Assembly: GCF_027580225.2 (NCBI RefSeq)
Contig: NC_073356.2
Span: 15,901,501 to 15,965,500, forward strand
Direction of reading: 5' to 3'
DNA length: 64,000 nucleotides
Origin: Misgurnus anguillicaudatus
Lineage: Eukaryota > Chordata > Actinopteri > Cypriniformes > Cobitidae
In this document: positions 45,194 to 56,062 of the stretch, one piece after another
How positions within the stretch are numbered: position 1 is the stretch's first letter
Layout: every line of letters begins with the position of its first letter
Translations under genes and position numbers: made by a program
The notes under the pieces: model-generated
The model's input: only the letters and a program-made list of their open reading frames with translations
Database searches by the model: none
Told to the model about the DNA's origin: nothing

Positions 45194-45464
45194 TTAAAGG
45201 GGCTCAACCTCAAATTGCTCCAAACCAAATTTCTTTGTTCTGCTTAACACAAAGAAAGATACTTTGAGTAAAAACTTTTTGGAGCACCATTGACTTCCAT
45301 AGTATTTTTCTTTCCTACTATTGAAGTCAATGGTGCTCCTGTTTGATTACATATATAATCCTTTTTTTACTCAGCAAAACAAAGACATTTATACAGGTTT
45401 GAAACAACTTAAGGGTGAGTAAACGAAGACAGAATTTTTATTTTTGGGTGAACTATCCCTTTAA
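45194..45464. mobile_element. Angel-like TTAA MITE with internal hairpin
   Basis: It begins TTAAAGGGGCTCAACC and ends GGGTGAACTATCCCTTTAA. Internally, GGAGCACCATTGACTTC and GAAGTCAATGGTGCTCC form a perfect 17-bp stem (about 45282-45341). Confidence 0.78.
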
Positions 45465-45619
45465 TACCATAGGCCCTGTGTCACATACTGTTGGCATTTG
45501 TATGTATGCATTGTCATGATTACCCAAGTTTTAGATTTATATATTTAAAAGTTGATTAAAAGAATAACGCAAAACTTCGTCAAGAGAAAGTGCTGTTCAA
45601 TAAAAATAAGTTTATACAC

Positions 45620-46397
45620 TTAAAGGTACATTTTGTAACTTTTAGAAGGATCTCTTGGCAGAAATACAATATAATATACACAACTATATTATCAGTGGTG
45701 TAAGACCTTACATAATAAACTGTATTGTTTTTATTACCTTAGAAAGAGCCGTTTTTATCTACATACATGGATGTCGCCGTCATGTTTCTACAGTAGTCCT
45801 AAACTGACAAACTGCTCCTAATGCTGTGTTTACACCAGCCGCGGTAGAGGCGGCAAGCGTGGTTGATTTACATGTTAAGTCAATGCAAAGACGCGATTAA
45901 GCATCCTGCGGCGCGGTTCGCGCGGTAGGCGCGGCGTGAATGGCGCGGAATGCGCTGCGCATTCAGCGCGAGTTGAAAAATCTGAACTTTGGCGGATTTC
46001 CGCACCGCATTAACCAATCAGGACCTTGCTGTAGTAGTGACGTGATTACAGGAAGCGAGCGGAGTCTCAGCAGAGTCGCAGAAGCCCCTCCCATGAATGT
46101 CTAGAATTTCACGCTCGGCTTTCATGCGTGAATGAAGAGAGTAAACTCAAATGTTCAAGCGTCCAGCTACGCGCGAATAGCGCTTTTTTGCCGCCTCTAC
46201 CGCGGCTGGTGTAAACGCAGCATAACAGCCCGTTTTGTCCCTATGTCGTTTCAGACGATGACGTGTTTGTCTTGTGACAGCACCGTAGCTTCTCCATGCG
46301 TTTCGAAAGAGAGGAGTGAGCCGTGGACTGAGCCGTTGTTTGCAGTTTACAATCTTACCTCTAAATGTCGCGAAAAATCTACACAGTGGACCTTTAA
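45620..46397. mobile_element. TTAA-type host MITE split by a TGCTG MITE
   Basis: TTAAAGGTACATTTTGTAAC at the left and ACACAGTGGACCTTTAA at the right are the ends of a common teleost MITE. It is interrupted at 45822-46222. The 93-codon frame 46132-46413 spans both elements and is spurious. Confidence 0.82.
45822..46222 (+). mobile_element. intact TGCTG MITE, 401 bp, TAA duplication
   Basis: The ends TGCTGTGTTTACACCAGCC and GGCTGGTGTAAACGCAGCA pair with one mismatch, and the homology runs on to GGTAGAGGCGGCAA. It is flanked by TAA (45819-45821 and 46223-46225). This is the best-preserved member of the family in the window and defines its ends. Non-coding. Confidence 0.93.
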
Positions 46398-46505
46398 ATT
46401 CACAAATGTATAGATTGTATGACCCTTCTGTTGTCTAAATGTAAATCTGCTATTATGACACTTACTGTTATTATTTTTACAGTCTGAGTCTAGAAATGGA
46501 TGTTT

Positions 46506-46630
46506 TGCTATAGCTCAACTGGTAGAGCATTTCGTTAGCAGCTCAAAGGGTTGTGGGTTTAATTCCCAGGGAACACAAATACTTAAAACACTGTAGGTCG
46601 CTTTGAATAAAAGCTTCCGTTAAATGCTTA
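46506..46630 (+). repeat. tRNA-derived SINE with conserved 3' tail
   Basis: The A-box TAGCTCAACTGG lies at 46511-46522 and the B-box GGTTTAATTCC at 46556-46566. The tail GTCGCTTTGAATAAAAGC and CGTTAAATG matches the conserved 3' domain of teleost V/DANA-type SINEs. No CCA or acceptor stem pairing, so it is not a tRNA gene. Confidence 0.8.
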
Positions 46631-46646
46631 AACGTAAAATTTTTGT

Positions 46647-47059
46647 TTAAAGGGGACATATCATGGAAACCAGACTTTTTCCATGTTTAAGTGCTAGAAT
46701 TGGGTCCCCAGTGCTTCTATCAACCTAGAAAATGTGAAAAACATCATTAACTTTGGTTAATCATTCTCTGCAAGCATGTGAAAAATAGGTCATTGAAACT
46801 TGGCTCCCCTTGTGATGTCAGAAGAGGATAATATTGCCTCTTAATCTGCAGTACCCAACCACGACACTGCCATTTAGTGCAGAGATCAGCTCATTTGCAT
46901 TTAAGGACACACCCATAAACAACACATTTTTGCTCACACCCACAAAGTGACAATTTTAAAATGCCATAACAAATTATCTATATAATATTTTAAGCTAGAA
47001 CTTCACATATGCACTCTGGGGACACCAAAGATTTGTTTTACATCTTAATGTCCCCTTAA
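46647..47059 (+). mobile_element. GGGGACATATCATG-family TTAA element
   Basis: TTAAAGGGGACATATCATGG at the left and TTAATGTCCCCTTAA at the right. The best-preserved copy of the family also found at 23668 and 25125. Confidence 0.88.
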
Positions 47060-47578
47060 ACTAAAAACTTTTCCCGTGTAACTTTAGGTGAACATTACAA
47101 TCATTTATGTTATGAGTCCTTTGACACCTGACATGAAATCATAGGGTCATCATGAAGAATTCACTGCTGATGTGCACTCATATCTGGACTCGTACTGTAC
47201 ACACGCTTACAAATGTTCACATGCTTTGCTTTATCTGACCTGAATAAACAGGAGTGGTTGCCCTCATTACCTCAGAGCTCTCAGTCTCTTAGTCTAGACA
47301 TTCTGAGTAAACACACAGACACGCTTACATGACAGGAAGAACTTTATATTAGAAACTCATGTTATATATAAAATGAGATATACAGTTATACCAGTTCCTC
47401 GTTGACTAACAAAAGACATCCTGTAGGCCAAAGTGTGTGAAAAAAGCCTTTAGATACTTATAACTGCTTAAACATCTTAACATATCCAGGTCCTTCTCCT
47501 GCTTTGCAGTGACTTCCCTTCATAGCTCATGAGATGAGAGAAAAAGATGGAGTGGAGCTATACATTTTTATCAGTATG
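47060..47578. other. unannotated intronic stretch
   Basis: Nothing recognised. Confidence 0.45.
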
Positions 47579-47640
47579 TGGGTTTGAACACATCACTTTT
47601 TGTGCTGCTAATACAATGCTCTACCATTGAGCTATAAAAT
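47579..47640 (-). repeat. SINE head (tRNA-like), truncated
   Basis: Read on the minus strand: TATAGCTCAATGGTAGAGCA (A-box) and, 20 bases on, a decayed B-box TGTTCAAACCC. The body is missing. Confidence 0.6.
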
Positions 47641-47904
47641 GAGCATTGTACTTATATTTATAAGTGTGACTGGATCAAATACTGAGGGTTCATCCATGTA
47701 TGCATTTACAGCTATTATTACCAACATGCTTTGCACAATGCAAAAACCTCCAACCATGGTTAAATCACTGTAACTACAGTGGCTGTTTGCTCTGATCAAT
47801 GAATGGCAACAGAAGCCAGTATAGTTCAATAAATAGTTACATTTTTTATTACACTGTCGAAATTTGTATCCCAGTGTCATTGGGGCTGTACCTTTAAAAA
47901 AGTT

Positions 47905-48200
47905 TATAATAGTAGGGGCGAGCGGGGCACAACCTAATGCTTTTTGGTTTTGGCTCAATCATTCAAAAAATATTTGAGTTTGATTTATTATATTTGTACA
48001 CAAGCAACACACACATCTCTGCTACAAATGGAACATTTGAACATTTGTTTATATTTCTTACCATTCTTGGACAATTACACCAAACATCACAGAAGTGCAA
48101 ATGGTACAACTTACCCCATAGGTGGGGTTAATTGTAACAGGCAGGGGGTTAGTTTTAACAATTGCTAAAAATTAAGTTTGCAGGCAAATTATTTTATTAC
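47905..48200. repeat. GGGGCGAGCGGGGCACAAC repeat
   Basis: Contains GGGGCGAGCGGGGCACAAC and ACAACTTACCCCATAGG, typical words of a common fish interspersed repeat. The ends are not defined. Confidence 0.4.
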
Positions 48201-48480
48201 TATTTTGTCTATTCTTGAAGTGGATATTTATATCTGTATATAATAAATAGGTATCTACACTATTCATTCCTCATCCAACCATAGTTCAATTATAAATGGA
48301 TACAAATGTGTAAACGTGTGAGAAAACGCAGCACAATTATGACAAAAACATTTTTATATGTGACCCAGTCTGTAAAAGCCATACTAAAGTCTCAAATTAA
48401 ATTCAGAGATTATGAAAATCAAAGTCTGATTTTAGCCATTAATTTCAATCTTTGTCATTACCTTATTCAATCACTATTAA

Positions 48481-48895
48481 AGGAATAGTCTACTCATTTT
48501 CAATATTAAAATATGTTATTATCTTAACTAAGAATTGTTGATACATCCCTCTATCATCTGTGTGCGTGCACGTAAGCGCTGGAGCGCACTGCGACGCTTC
48601 GATAGCATTTAGCTTAGCCCCATTCATTCAATGGTACCATTTAGAGATAAAGTTAGAAGTGACCAAACACATCAACGTTTTTCCTATTTAAGACGAGTAG
48701 TTATACGAGCAAGTTTGGTGGTACAAAATAAAACGTAGCGCTTTTCTAAGCGGATTTAAAAGAGGAACTAAATTTTATGGCGTAATAGCACTTATGGGAG
48801 TACTTCGACTCGGCGCAGTAACACCCTCCCTCTCCCATTATGAGAGTGAGAAGGGGAGCGGACTTTTCAGGCGAGTCGAAGTACTCCCAAAAGTG
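48481..48895 (-). mobile_element. GCTAAATGCTA family, inverted, with TTAA end
   Basis: It begins TTAAAGGAATAGTCTACTC and includes TAGCATTTAGCTTAGCCCC. Near its far end, GAGTCGAAGTACTCCC pairs with GGGAGTACTTCGACTC as an inverted repeat. It matches 14470-14840 in reverse. Confidence 0.72.
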
Positions 48896-48896
48896 C

Positions 48897-49240
48897 TAAT
48901 GTAACTGTTGTTCTCTGAGAAGGGAACGAGACGTTGCGTCTCCTTTGGCATACTTCCTGAGTCCTTGTAACGCCGTCTTTGGCAATATTTCAGATAGCGA
49001 TATACTTCCTGGCTCCCGCGTCACCCTGTCTTTGTCGTTAAGCCTCACCATTGGTTGAAATTGAAATACACATTCAGATGCACTTACCCCTGGAGGCGTC
49101 CCCAAAGTGTCACCGCAGTGCGAGTTCCCTCGAAAACCTAGATCTCACTTGAAATGTGTCCCCACAATTAGTCCTTGAATTTTAGGGTTATTGGACCTGG
49201 AAAGTCCTTGAAAGGTCCTTGAATTTGAAGTTAACTAAGG
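48897..49240. mobile_element. second copy of the GTTCCCT repeat plus its CAGGGTTCCC host
   Basis: 48897-49135 matches 30816-31085 (GAGAAGGGAACGAGACG to GCACTTACCCCTGGAGG). 49136-49240 matches the right part of the host at 31086-31215, ending GGTGGGAACCCTG. The left part of the host is absent. Confidence 0.72.
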
Positions 49241-49249
49241 GGTGGGAAC

Positions 49250-49480
49250 CCTGTGTGTGGGGCCGGTCTATCAAAAGAAGGTCCAGATTGTATTGGGGTA
49301 GGGGCGTGTTTGTTTAGGTGATTTCAGAGATCATTTAGAGATCATATCCAGTATATGTGAAGCTACAAAAATGTACGTTATGTGGAAAATAATGTGTTTT
49401 TAACCATAAACCACGCAAACAGATTGTATTATACCAAATACACAAAATAATGTTTTTAGGAATAAAAAAGGTGCACTTAA
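49250..49480. repeat. truncated pieces of two TTAA families
   Basis: 49250-49345 is part of the 28549/35783 MITE (GAAGGTCCAGATTGTATTGG, GGTGATTTCAGAGATCAT). 49345-49480 is an inverted piece of the 54511 family (AACCATAAACCACGCAAACA, ACCAAATACACAAAATAA). Confidence 0.6.
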
Positions 49481-50698
49481 AAATGATTTTACTGCAGTGA
49501 TGTCTGTCTGGTGGATGTGTTTGAAGAGCAACAATTGAAAACAGCACAGCCCCTTAGTATGGAAGTATAAAGGAAAGCATCTATGGCTGATTGTCCACAA
49601 ATTTGAAGATGTATGATCTTGTGGTCTTTACTGTATTTTTCCACAGGGAACTTTAAGAGGTGAAAACACAAAAGAAAAAAATCTGTGGGATGTAATTGGA
49701 GCGCATTGAAAAGCACGGTGGTTATATTCAGCCGTTTCTGTCTGTCTGCCATGCACAAACAAACACCGACATCCTGACCTGTGCTGCCTGAAGAGAGGAT
49801 TTTCAGTTTTCAAAAGAATAATTCAAAAATGCATAGATGGATTTAAGACAAACACAAAACCATCAGCTGTCTTTGTGCTTTTAAAACAACTCTCTGTATT
49901 TTCTGAATGCAGTAAGAGGTTGTGAAATGCTAACAGTGTGCTTTAGTTACCGTCGCTGGCCTTCAAGATGTCGATCTGCTGTTTGTCAGTCCAGTGGAGT
50001 CGGCCCTTAAATATTTTTGTGCTCGCTCCCTCCCTCTGGCAGTTGTGCGCAGAGAGTATTCATATGTTCAGGTCTCTCTCTCTGCAGCAATCTCCAAAAC
50101 AGACAGGGGCTCTGCATCAGCAACAGGGGGGGAAGACTGCAGATATCTGATTTTAAAGCTAGATTCTGCCCGAATGACACTGATTTTATATTAAGCCGCA
50201 CGATTTATTTGTAAACTGAACTTATCATCAATTTAAACTGAACTGAGTTAAAATGTGAGACGCATGAGGTCATTGCTTATGTATTGTATTATGTATCATT
50301 CTGCAAGTAATGAAGAAAGACAGAGATACCGCTCACATAAATGAAAAGACAAGGTGGTCTTGAGTTACTTGAGGCTTTGTTCGCCCACAAATCAGGGATC
50401 TCATTGTCTTCAAACTTAATTCTCAACAGGCTTCATGTTAAACAAATAGTTGCATTTCCTTATTTCGCTTTGTTGAAATTTTATGTTTATGTAGTTTAAC
50501 GTTTCAGCTTATACTCATTCTTACCGCAGCGTCTCAATTGCACAAGACAGTCGACATTTGCACTCAATAAAATACACAAATATATACATCGCTTTGAAAC
50601 CTCATATTGCAGTCTATAAAATATACACTCGGATGTGTTGTGTCTCTAATTTAATGCGCAAATAACAGGTCGCATTTGTTCTCAGCTTTAAAAATGTA
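49481..50698. other. single-copy intronic stretch
   Basis: Overlapping short open frames near 49960-50210 on both strands have no recognisable domain and no splice support. Confidence 0.4.
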
Positions 50699-50733
50699 CA
50701 CTGTTAAAAATTTCTGTAGATATTACAGTTTTC

Positions 50734-51306
50734 TAGCCTAGAAATCTAGACGCACCCTAGCGGCCGCAAAATATATTTGCTGCCAGGGTTTAGTCTAGGC
50801 ACTCACAATACACTTAACAGCTCCAAAAACCAAAATTTGGTCAGGCCAATCACATCGTGTGTAGCGTCTGTGGGGCGGGCTTAACATGATGACGACAGAG
50901 CTGCTTGCGACGGTTCCTACTTGAAAACAAAGAATGGCTGCTGCTGCTGGCGAACAGCTTTCTTATGAAGCGGCTTTGGCCGCGACTCTGGAGGACTTAG
51001 ACTTATGTTTTTCTTTGAGAGAAGAGCAAATAACCCTACTGAAGTCCTTTTTAAGCAAGAAAGATTTGTTTGGAGTTTTGCCGACTGGTTACGGTAAAAG
51101 TTTGATATACCAATTCGCTCCACTGGTGGGGAAACGCATGGGACTCATACGTCACCTTCTTCGTTGCTCTGATTGGTCATAGCGCTATCCTATTGCGTAC
51201 AGAGGCATTTTGAGGGACAACCTTATATCCCGCCCCTTGCATTGAGCCGTTTGTGTGAAGAGTTGCCAGACCTTACATCTTGATGTAGGTCTGGCTAACC
51301 AGGCTA
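50734..51306 (+). mobile_element. 573-bp element with 9-bp duplication carrying a RecQ-like helicase fragment
   Basis: It is flanked by the exact 9-bp duplication ACAGTTTTC (50725-50733, 51307-51315). The termini are TAGCC/GGCTA, with weak inverted similarity beyond. The right end carries a subterminal hairpin (CCAGACCTTACATC pairing with GATGTAGGTCTGG). A 9-bp duplication is seen in Mutator-like and a few other superfamilies, so the class is an inference. It carries an open frame at 50934-51182. Both ends plus a 5' gene segment suggest an internal-deletion derivative of a larger element. Confidence 0.85.
50934..51182 (+). pseudogene. N-terminal fragment of a RecQ/SF2-type helicase ORF inside a transposon
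   Basis: An 82-codon ATG-started frame with an Ala/Glu-rich start (MAAAAGEQLSYEAAL). Residues of about 28-40 (SLREEQITLLKSF) fit the RecQ motif-0 pattern with its Gln. KKDLFGVLPTGYGKS and LIYQFAPLV fit strand 1, Walker A (GYGKS) and the helix after it. Homology stops shortly after (about 51140), with a stop at 51180-51182; motifs II-VI and the RQC/HRDC regions are absent, so it cannot be an active helicase. RecQ helicases unwind DNA 3' to 5' using ATP. The start lies 200 bp inside the transposon's left end, which suggests that the parent element encodes the helicase from there. It is not a host gene exon: no splice donor fits, and it lies within the 9-bp duplication. Confidence 0.75.
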
Positions 51307-51337
51307 ACAGTTTTCTGTATTTAGTATTACTGGCAGC

Positions 51338-52424
51338 CAGGGCTTTGAACCAGATTTTTTCCCAATTGGTTCGTTCCGAACAGAAACAATATTTTAACGT
51401 TTCCGGTTTTCGGTTCAACCCTAAAATTGACGTTCCTGAACCGGTTAGAACAAAAAATAAAGTTCCCGAACCGGTTAAAAACGTTCCATGTCAGAGATGT
51501 GGGACATACAAATAAGTAGGCTGATCATTAGGACACTAAACTTAAATTATTAGTCTACGTAATTTTCCTTAAGTCTCTATCTTGTCATCAAACATTAAAA
51601 AAGGCATAACTATAATTCTGACATGCCTACATTTGTGGAGTGCACTTAAACATGCGCACACACACAGACGGAGGATGAATTCCAAATGGCGCTTCAGGAA
51701 GAAGATGCAGCATAACAGTAGCTTCACATAAAGTGAAAATTACGTCGTTTTTCAGTGCTTTATTCGCCAAAATGTATTTTAATGGACTACAGTATGAGAT
51801 ACAGCAGCGCAACTCTCTCTCATGTTTATACATCAAGAGTTCTGATCTTTGAAGGGCATAGGGATAATCATGTTTGATTGGAGTTGGACCGGACACATTC
51901 AAATGCATGGGCGTCTGTGCGTATAGAAAATTGCTCACTTTAGCTCCTTCTTGTGGTTAAATTGTTTAAAATCACTTAAGTGTTAAGTGTATTTGCAAGC
52001 CTTTGAAAAACGTGCAAATGATAAACTTTCACCCTGTTTAAATTTGCGTAATAATCCGCGAATCACACGCGAGCCGAACCGTTGGTCGTGATCTGTACGG
52101 ATCACGGATCAACTGCGATCTGTTACACTACTAATTAGTATTAAAAAACAAACATTTTAAGAGACTTTGTAGCCTACAATATTTAGCTCTTATTGAGCAT
52201 TAGAGACTTGGGCTTCAGTAAAGGCTACTTGCTGGTGGCAAGCTTGAAGCTTCTCATTTCTCTGACAAGTCAACAACGACTGGAAGTGAACTTCATCGAG
52301 TATTGCACAGAAATCTTGTCAAAGAACGAAAAAAATAACGGCATTAACCGGTTACCATTATTTTAAATAAACAATTCTCTTCCGGAACATATTCTTTCCT
52401 TCCGTGAACCGGTACAAAGCCTTG
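51338..52424. mobile_element. hAT-type element, CAGGGCTTTGAACC ends, 1087 bp
   Basis: The left CAGGGCTTTGAACC pairs with the right GGTACAAAGCCTTG. It is flanked by the 8-bp duplication CTGGCAGC/CTGGAAGC (51330-51337, 52425-52432, one mismatch). Subterminal GAACCGGTTA repeats are present. No transposase frame. Confidence 0.85.
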
Positions 52425-53015
52425 CTGGAAGCTGTTTGCCAGTAACTTACTGTAGATTTAAATTAATGTTATTTTGTGGCAACTCTTTGTTCAAAGTTAA
52501 ATGAAAATTAACAAGTCTTTATCTTTACAGATTAAAATTAAAAAATTTAAAAAGTCTTTATCTTTACAGACTAAAATAACAGCCTCATGCAAAGCATTCT
52601 GGGAACCAAAATCTGAAGGAAAAAAGCAGAAAAAGGTTGATGAGTTCCCAGAATGCTTTGCATGAGGCTGTTTATTTATACGGCCTAAAGATAAAGACAT
52701 GTTAATGTTTCATGTTCATTTAACTATGAACAAATTGTTGCCAGTAAATAACCACTGTAAAGACTTTCTGTAAAAAATTACAGTATAACTGGGTATTACT
52801 GGCAACTTGCTGCCAGTAACTTACTGTAGATTTTACATTTCTGTTATTTACTGGCAATAGTTTGTTCAAAGTTAAATGAACATGAAACATTTTCAGGCTT
52901 TATCTTTTACAGTAAGTTACTGGCAACCAGCTGCATAATTACGGCTAATTTTTTACACTGTACATTTAAATCTACAGTAAGTTACTGGCAAACAGCTGCA
53001 AAATATTTTACAGTG

Positions 53016-54510
53016 TAGTGTATACTGTATGTTTGCACTTGCAGCAGTCATGCCTATATAAAATTGGCATGATCTGTTAACACGCAGAAGTGTTTATAGC
53101 AGACTGCATAAGTCGCATAAGTGCTACATTTTGTTTCGAAGAAATGTGACATTGATCAGTAAATCGTCTGCTCCATCTTTCCACCTTATTTTTGACTTAA
53201 TGTGGGCGCCACCTTTGAGCTCCTTTGTGTAAATCAAGTGGATGAGCCACTACAGCTAATGAAAGTCTTTTCTAGTTTAATATGTTTATTATGGTTTGTT
53301 CAAATAACTTAAAATGTGTTGAATGAGAAAGATGCGGCTGACTGTCAGACCGCGTGAAGCTTGATGTGTCGCCATAAAAACTCAAAGTCGAGTAAAAATT
53401 GCAGTTAAAAAAACTCACACCAGAGGGACAGTGAGATTTTAAACCATCACCTGAAAAGGTTAAAAACACAGATTTCTGGGTATATTCCATGTACAAACAC
53501 TCGACTGACTTTCCCATTGTACATTGAAAATAAGGTGGATATACAGTATAATTGTAGAAACTGGTGCATAAAAACTGCATGTTGCACATGCATTTCAGAG
53601 ATGTTCTGGAGCCTGTGGTCCTGACAGAATAGTGAAAAGACATGCAACCCTTTTTGGACCAGTGAGTAGATTTGCTTTCTTAAAATGCCTGTCTTCGAAT
53701 AAAATCACACTCTCTTAAGTAAACCGGAATGTCCCTAAATTAAAAAAAAAACATTTCTTCTTAAAAGTGGAATATAGGATGCTTTGTTGTCTTACATCTG
53801 CCACGAATTCGTATTAAACATCCCGAAAAATGTTTACTTGTTCTGTGACTTTGAAACAGTTTTTGTTAATTCAGTAAAATTATTTTTATTTGGGTTTTTT
53901 TGTACTGAGCTTTCTGAAATATTGAACTAATATATCAACAATTATTATAACAATAATATACTTACAAATTCATATGTAGGAATTCCCATGAGATCAGGCT
54001 GCTTAAGCTGAGGTTTACTCAAAATCATGCGGCAGAGCCTCTAAAGGCTGCTAAAAGCTATGAAAGAAAGTCAGTAAGGACAAACCAAAGTGTGTGTGTT
54101 TTCCCTCGGTGGATAGCGATGCTTTTTTATGTTACCGCAACTGTCTTGCACTAGGCATGAAGCGGGAGGAAATTGCACAGACGCAACACTGAATTTTCTT
54201 CTAAGAACTTGTTAAAGTGTGGTTTATGCGATGCTGTTTTCTGCCTTCTCAAAACTGCATAGGCTGTATATATACATCCAGCATGTATATATGTTCAGGC
54301 CTGTGGTTTCCCTCTGTCTGTTTAGCTTTTGCTTTTATAGGAAGTTGTGTCATATTGTGTCTCATTTTGTGTCTGTTTTTTTCATGAGAAAAGGAAAACA
54401 AAATTAAATGTGCCACATATTTAGCCAGATATAGATGGTGAATTAGTGAAGTTTACTAGGGCTCACTATCATTTTAGTCATGCTTATAGCTCACATAACA
54501 TAATCTAATG
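53016..54510. other. unannotated intronic stretch, about 1.5 kb
   Basis: AT-rich, not repeated in the window. The 123-codon minus frame 53272-53643 has no recognisable motif. Confidence 0.45.
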
Positions 54511-55083
54511 TTAAAGGGCACCTATTTCTAAAAAAACAACGTTATTTTGTGTATTTGGTATAATACAATGTGTTTGTGTGGTTTATGGTTCAATAACTTT
54601 ATTTACCACATACAGTACACTTTCGGTGATCCAGATATCCCTACCTTTCTCAAATGTTCTGATTTTGTACAAAGCTTATCGATCTGAAAAGCGTTGTGTC
54701 CCTGTTTGGCCAGCTAATCTGTACGTTGTGATTGGCATGAATACTTCTGATGTCAGCCGGAAATGTGATGCTCCTTAACATGTTTGGAAGATTTGGTCAC
54801 AATGCAATGCTGACAGGAGTTAACTTCCAGGCTGTGGGTCCAAAGTGGGAGGAATTATGATAATGTCGGTCTTGTCTTTGTCAACAGGCCCAGGAAGTAA
54901 ACTGTTGCTTACAATCCATGTGTTTGTTGTAGTCAAAGAAAAAAGATTTATGTTGGAAACGATAGCTCGCGTCATCTTTTACTTTGGGGTTTGTATCTTT
55001 TCCATATTGTTAGCATGTACTAATACACACTTACACACTAACGGAAATGTAAAATTGTGAATCGGAAGATAGGTGCTCTTTAA
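54511..55083. mobile_element. full TTAA element, ATAGGTGC ends
   Basis: TTAAAGGGCACCTAT at the left pairs with ATAGGTGCTCTTTAA at the right. This is the reference copy for the fragments at 27985, 29390, 37938 and 49345. Non-coding. Confidence 0.82.
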
Positions 55084-56062
55084 TTTTAAGTACCTATAGA
55101 GTAGTATTACATCCTTCATATATCCAAAGAGTCTTTAGTTTGATCATATTTATAAAAGACAGATCAGCTTTACCGATTCTTTCAGAATAAACCCGAGCTC
55201 CTGGAGGTGTACCGGGGGTGGAGCGAGTCACAAGCAAGCAAAACACACAAAACATTATCCCACTATCTCTGAATAACTTATGATTTACTAAATGTTCGTT
55301 TCGTTTACATTACATGCACTTACAGTTGGGACAAAATCCACATAATGCTGCTTTCAGACCAGCCGTTGTAGAGGCATCAAGCGCAAGTGATTTCAATGTT
55401 AAGTCAATGTAAAGACGCGTTGACGCGCGTCTGTAGGTTTCGCGGCGCGGATGAGGCGTTTAGCGCGTAAGACCCAATTCCGTCTCATCCGCACGAATTG
55501 AGCATTGCTGGTGCGAAAGAGGCATCAAATTTGAAACACGCGAGTTGAAAAATTTGAACTTTGCCGGAAAATCACGCCGTGTTAACCAATCAGGTGCTTG
55601 CTCTAGTAGTGACGTGATTACAGGAAGCGAGCGGAGTCGTAGAAGCCTATGGAAGACCATCCCATGATGCGAATTTCCACGTGAATGTCTCGATATCTAG
55701 AATTTTACGCACGGCTTTTTACGGGCAAATGAAGCAAGTAAACTCAAGATGTTTAAGCGGCAAACCAGACTAACTATTCCAGTTAAAGTGCCCATATAAG
55801 GACATCCACAGTACTTCATGCACTGAAATTGCCCATAAAAGAAATAAAGCAAAATTGTTACGTATGTGTCTTTCATGTTCGAAAAAAAACTTTCCGAAAT
55901 TTGTACGAACCCTGGCGAAGTGCATTCGGCACAGAAATACTCCAACTGCTATACGTCCAACTGTTTTTTTTTGACACTTTGTCTATGTTTAGCATGAGGA
56001 ATTCAACTCTTTAACAGTGTTAAGAAGTCAGAATGCATGTAATACCTTTAGACCCCCCCTTA
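55084..56062. repeat. copy of the 33288 repeat split by a TGCTG MITE
   Basis: 55084-55342 and about 55775-56062 match consecutive parts of 33288-34075 (TACCTATAGAGTAGTATTAC; AACTTTCCGAAATTTGTACG; GTGCATTCGGCACAGAAATA). The MITE lies between. It directly abuts the preceding TTAA element. Confidence 0.75.
55346..55772 (+). mobile_element. TGCTG MITE copy, right tip deleted
   Basis: It begins TGCTGCTTTCAGACCAGCC after TAA (55343-55345) and shows the family interior (GAACTTTGCCGGAAAATCAC, TAGTAGTGACGTGATTACAG). The right inverted repeat is missing after GCGGCAAACCAGAC. Confidence 0.78.

Larger units (their letters stand above)
50699..53015. mobile_element. palindromic CACTGT element carrying two nested transposons
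   Basis: The host sequence (CACTGTTAAAAATTT to TTTTACAGTGTAGTG, full of CTGTAGAT, ACTTACTGTAGATTT and TTACTGGCAA words) is broken by 50734-51306 and 51338-52424. Within the right part, perfect 28-bp arms at 52579-52606 and 52644-52671 (TGCAAAGCATTCTGGGAAC and its complement) form a hairpin with a 37-base loop. Confidence 0.8.

Noticed and set aside
46506..46575. Possible tRNA gene
   Set aside because: The A-box and B-box are present but the acceptor stem does not pair, and a SINE tail follows. The same reasoning applies to 38414, 47579 and 61470.
50934..51182. Host helicase gene exon
   Set aside because: The frame lies wholly within a transposon bounded by a 9-bp duplication and stops before motif II; no donor or further helicase exon is seen.
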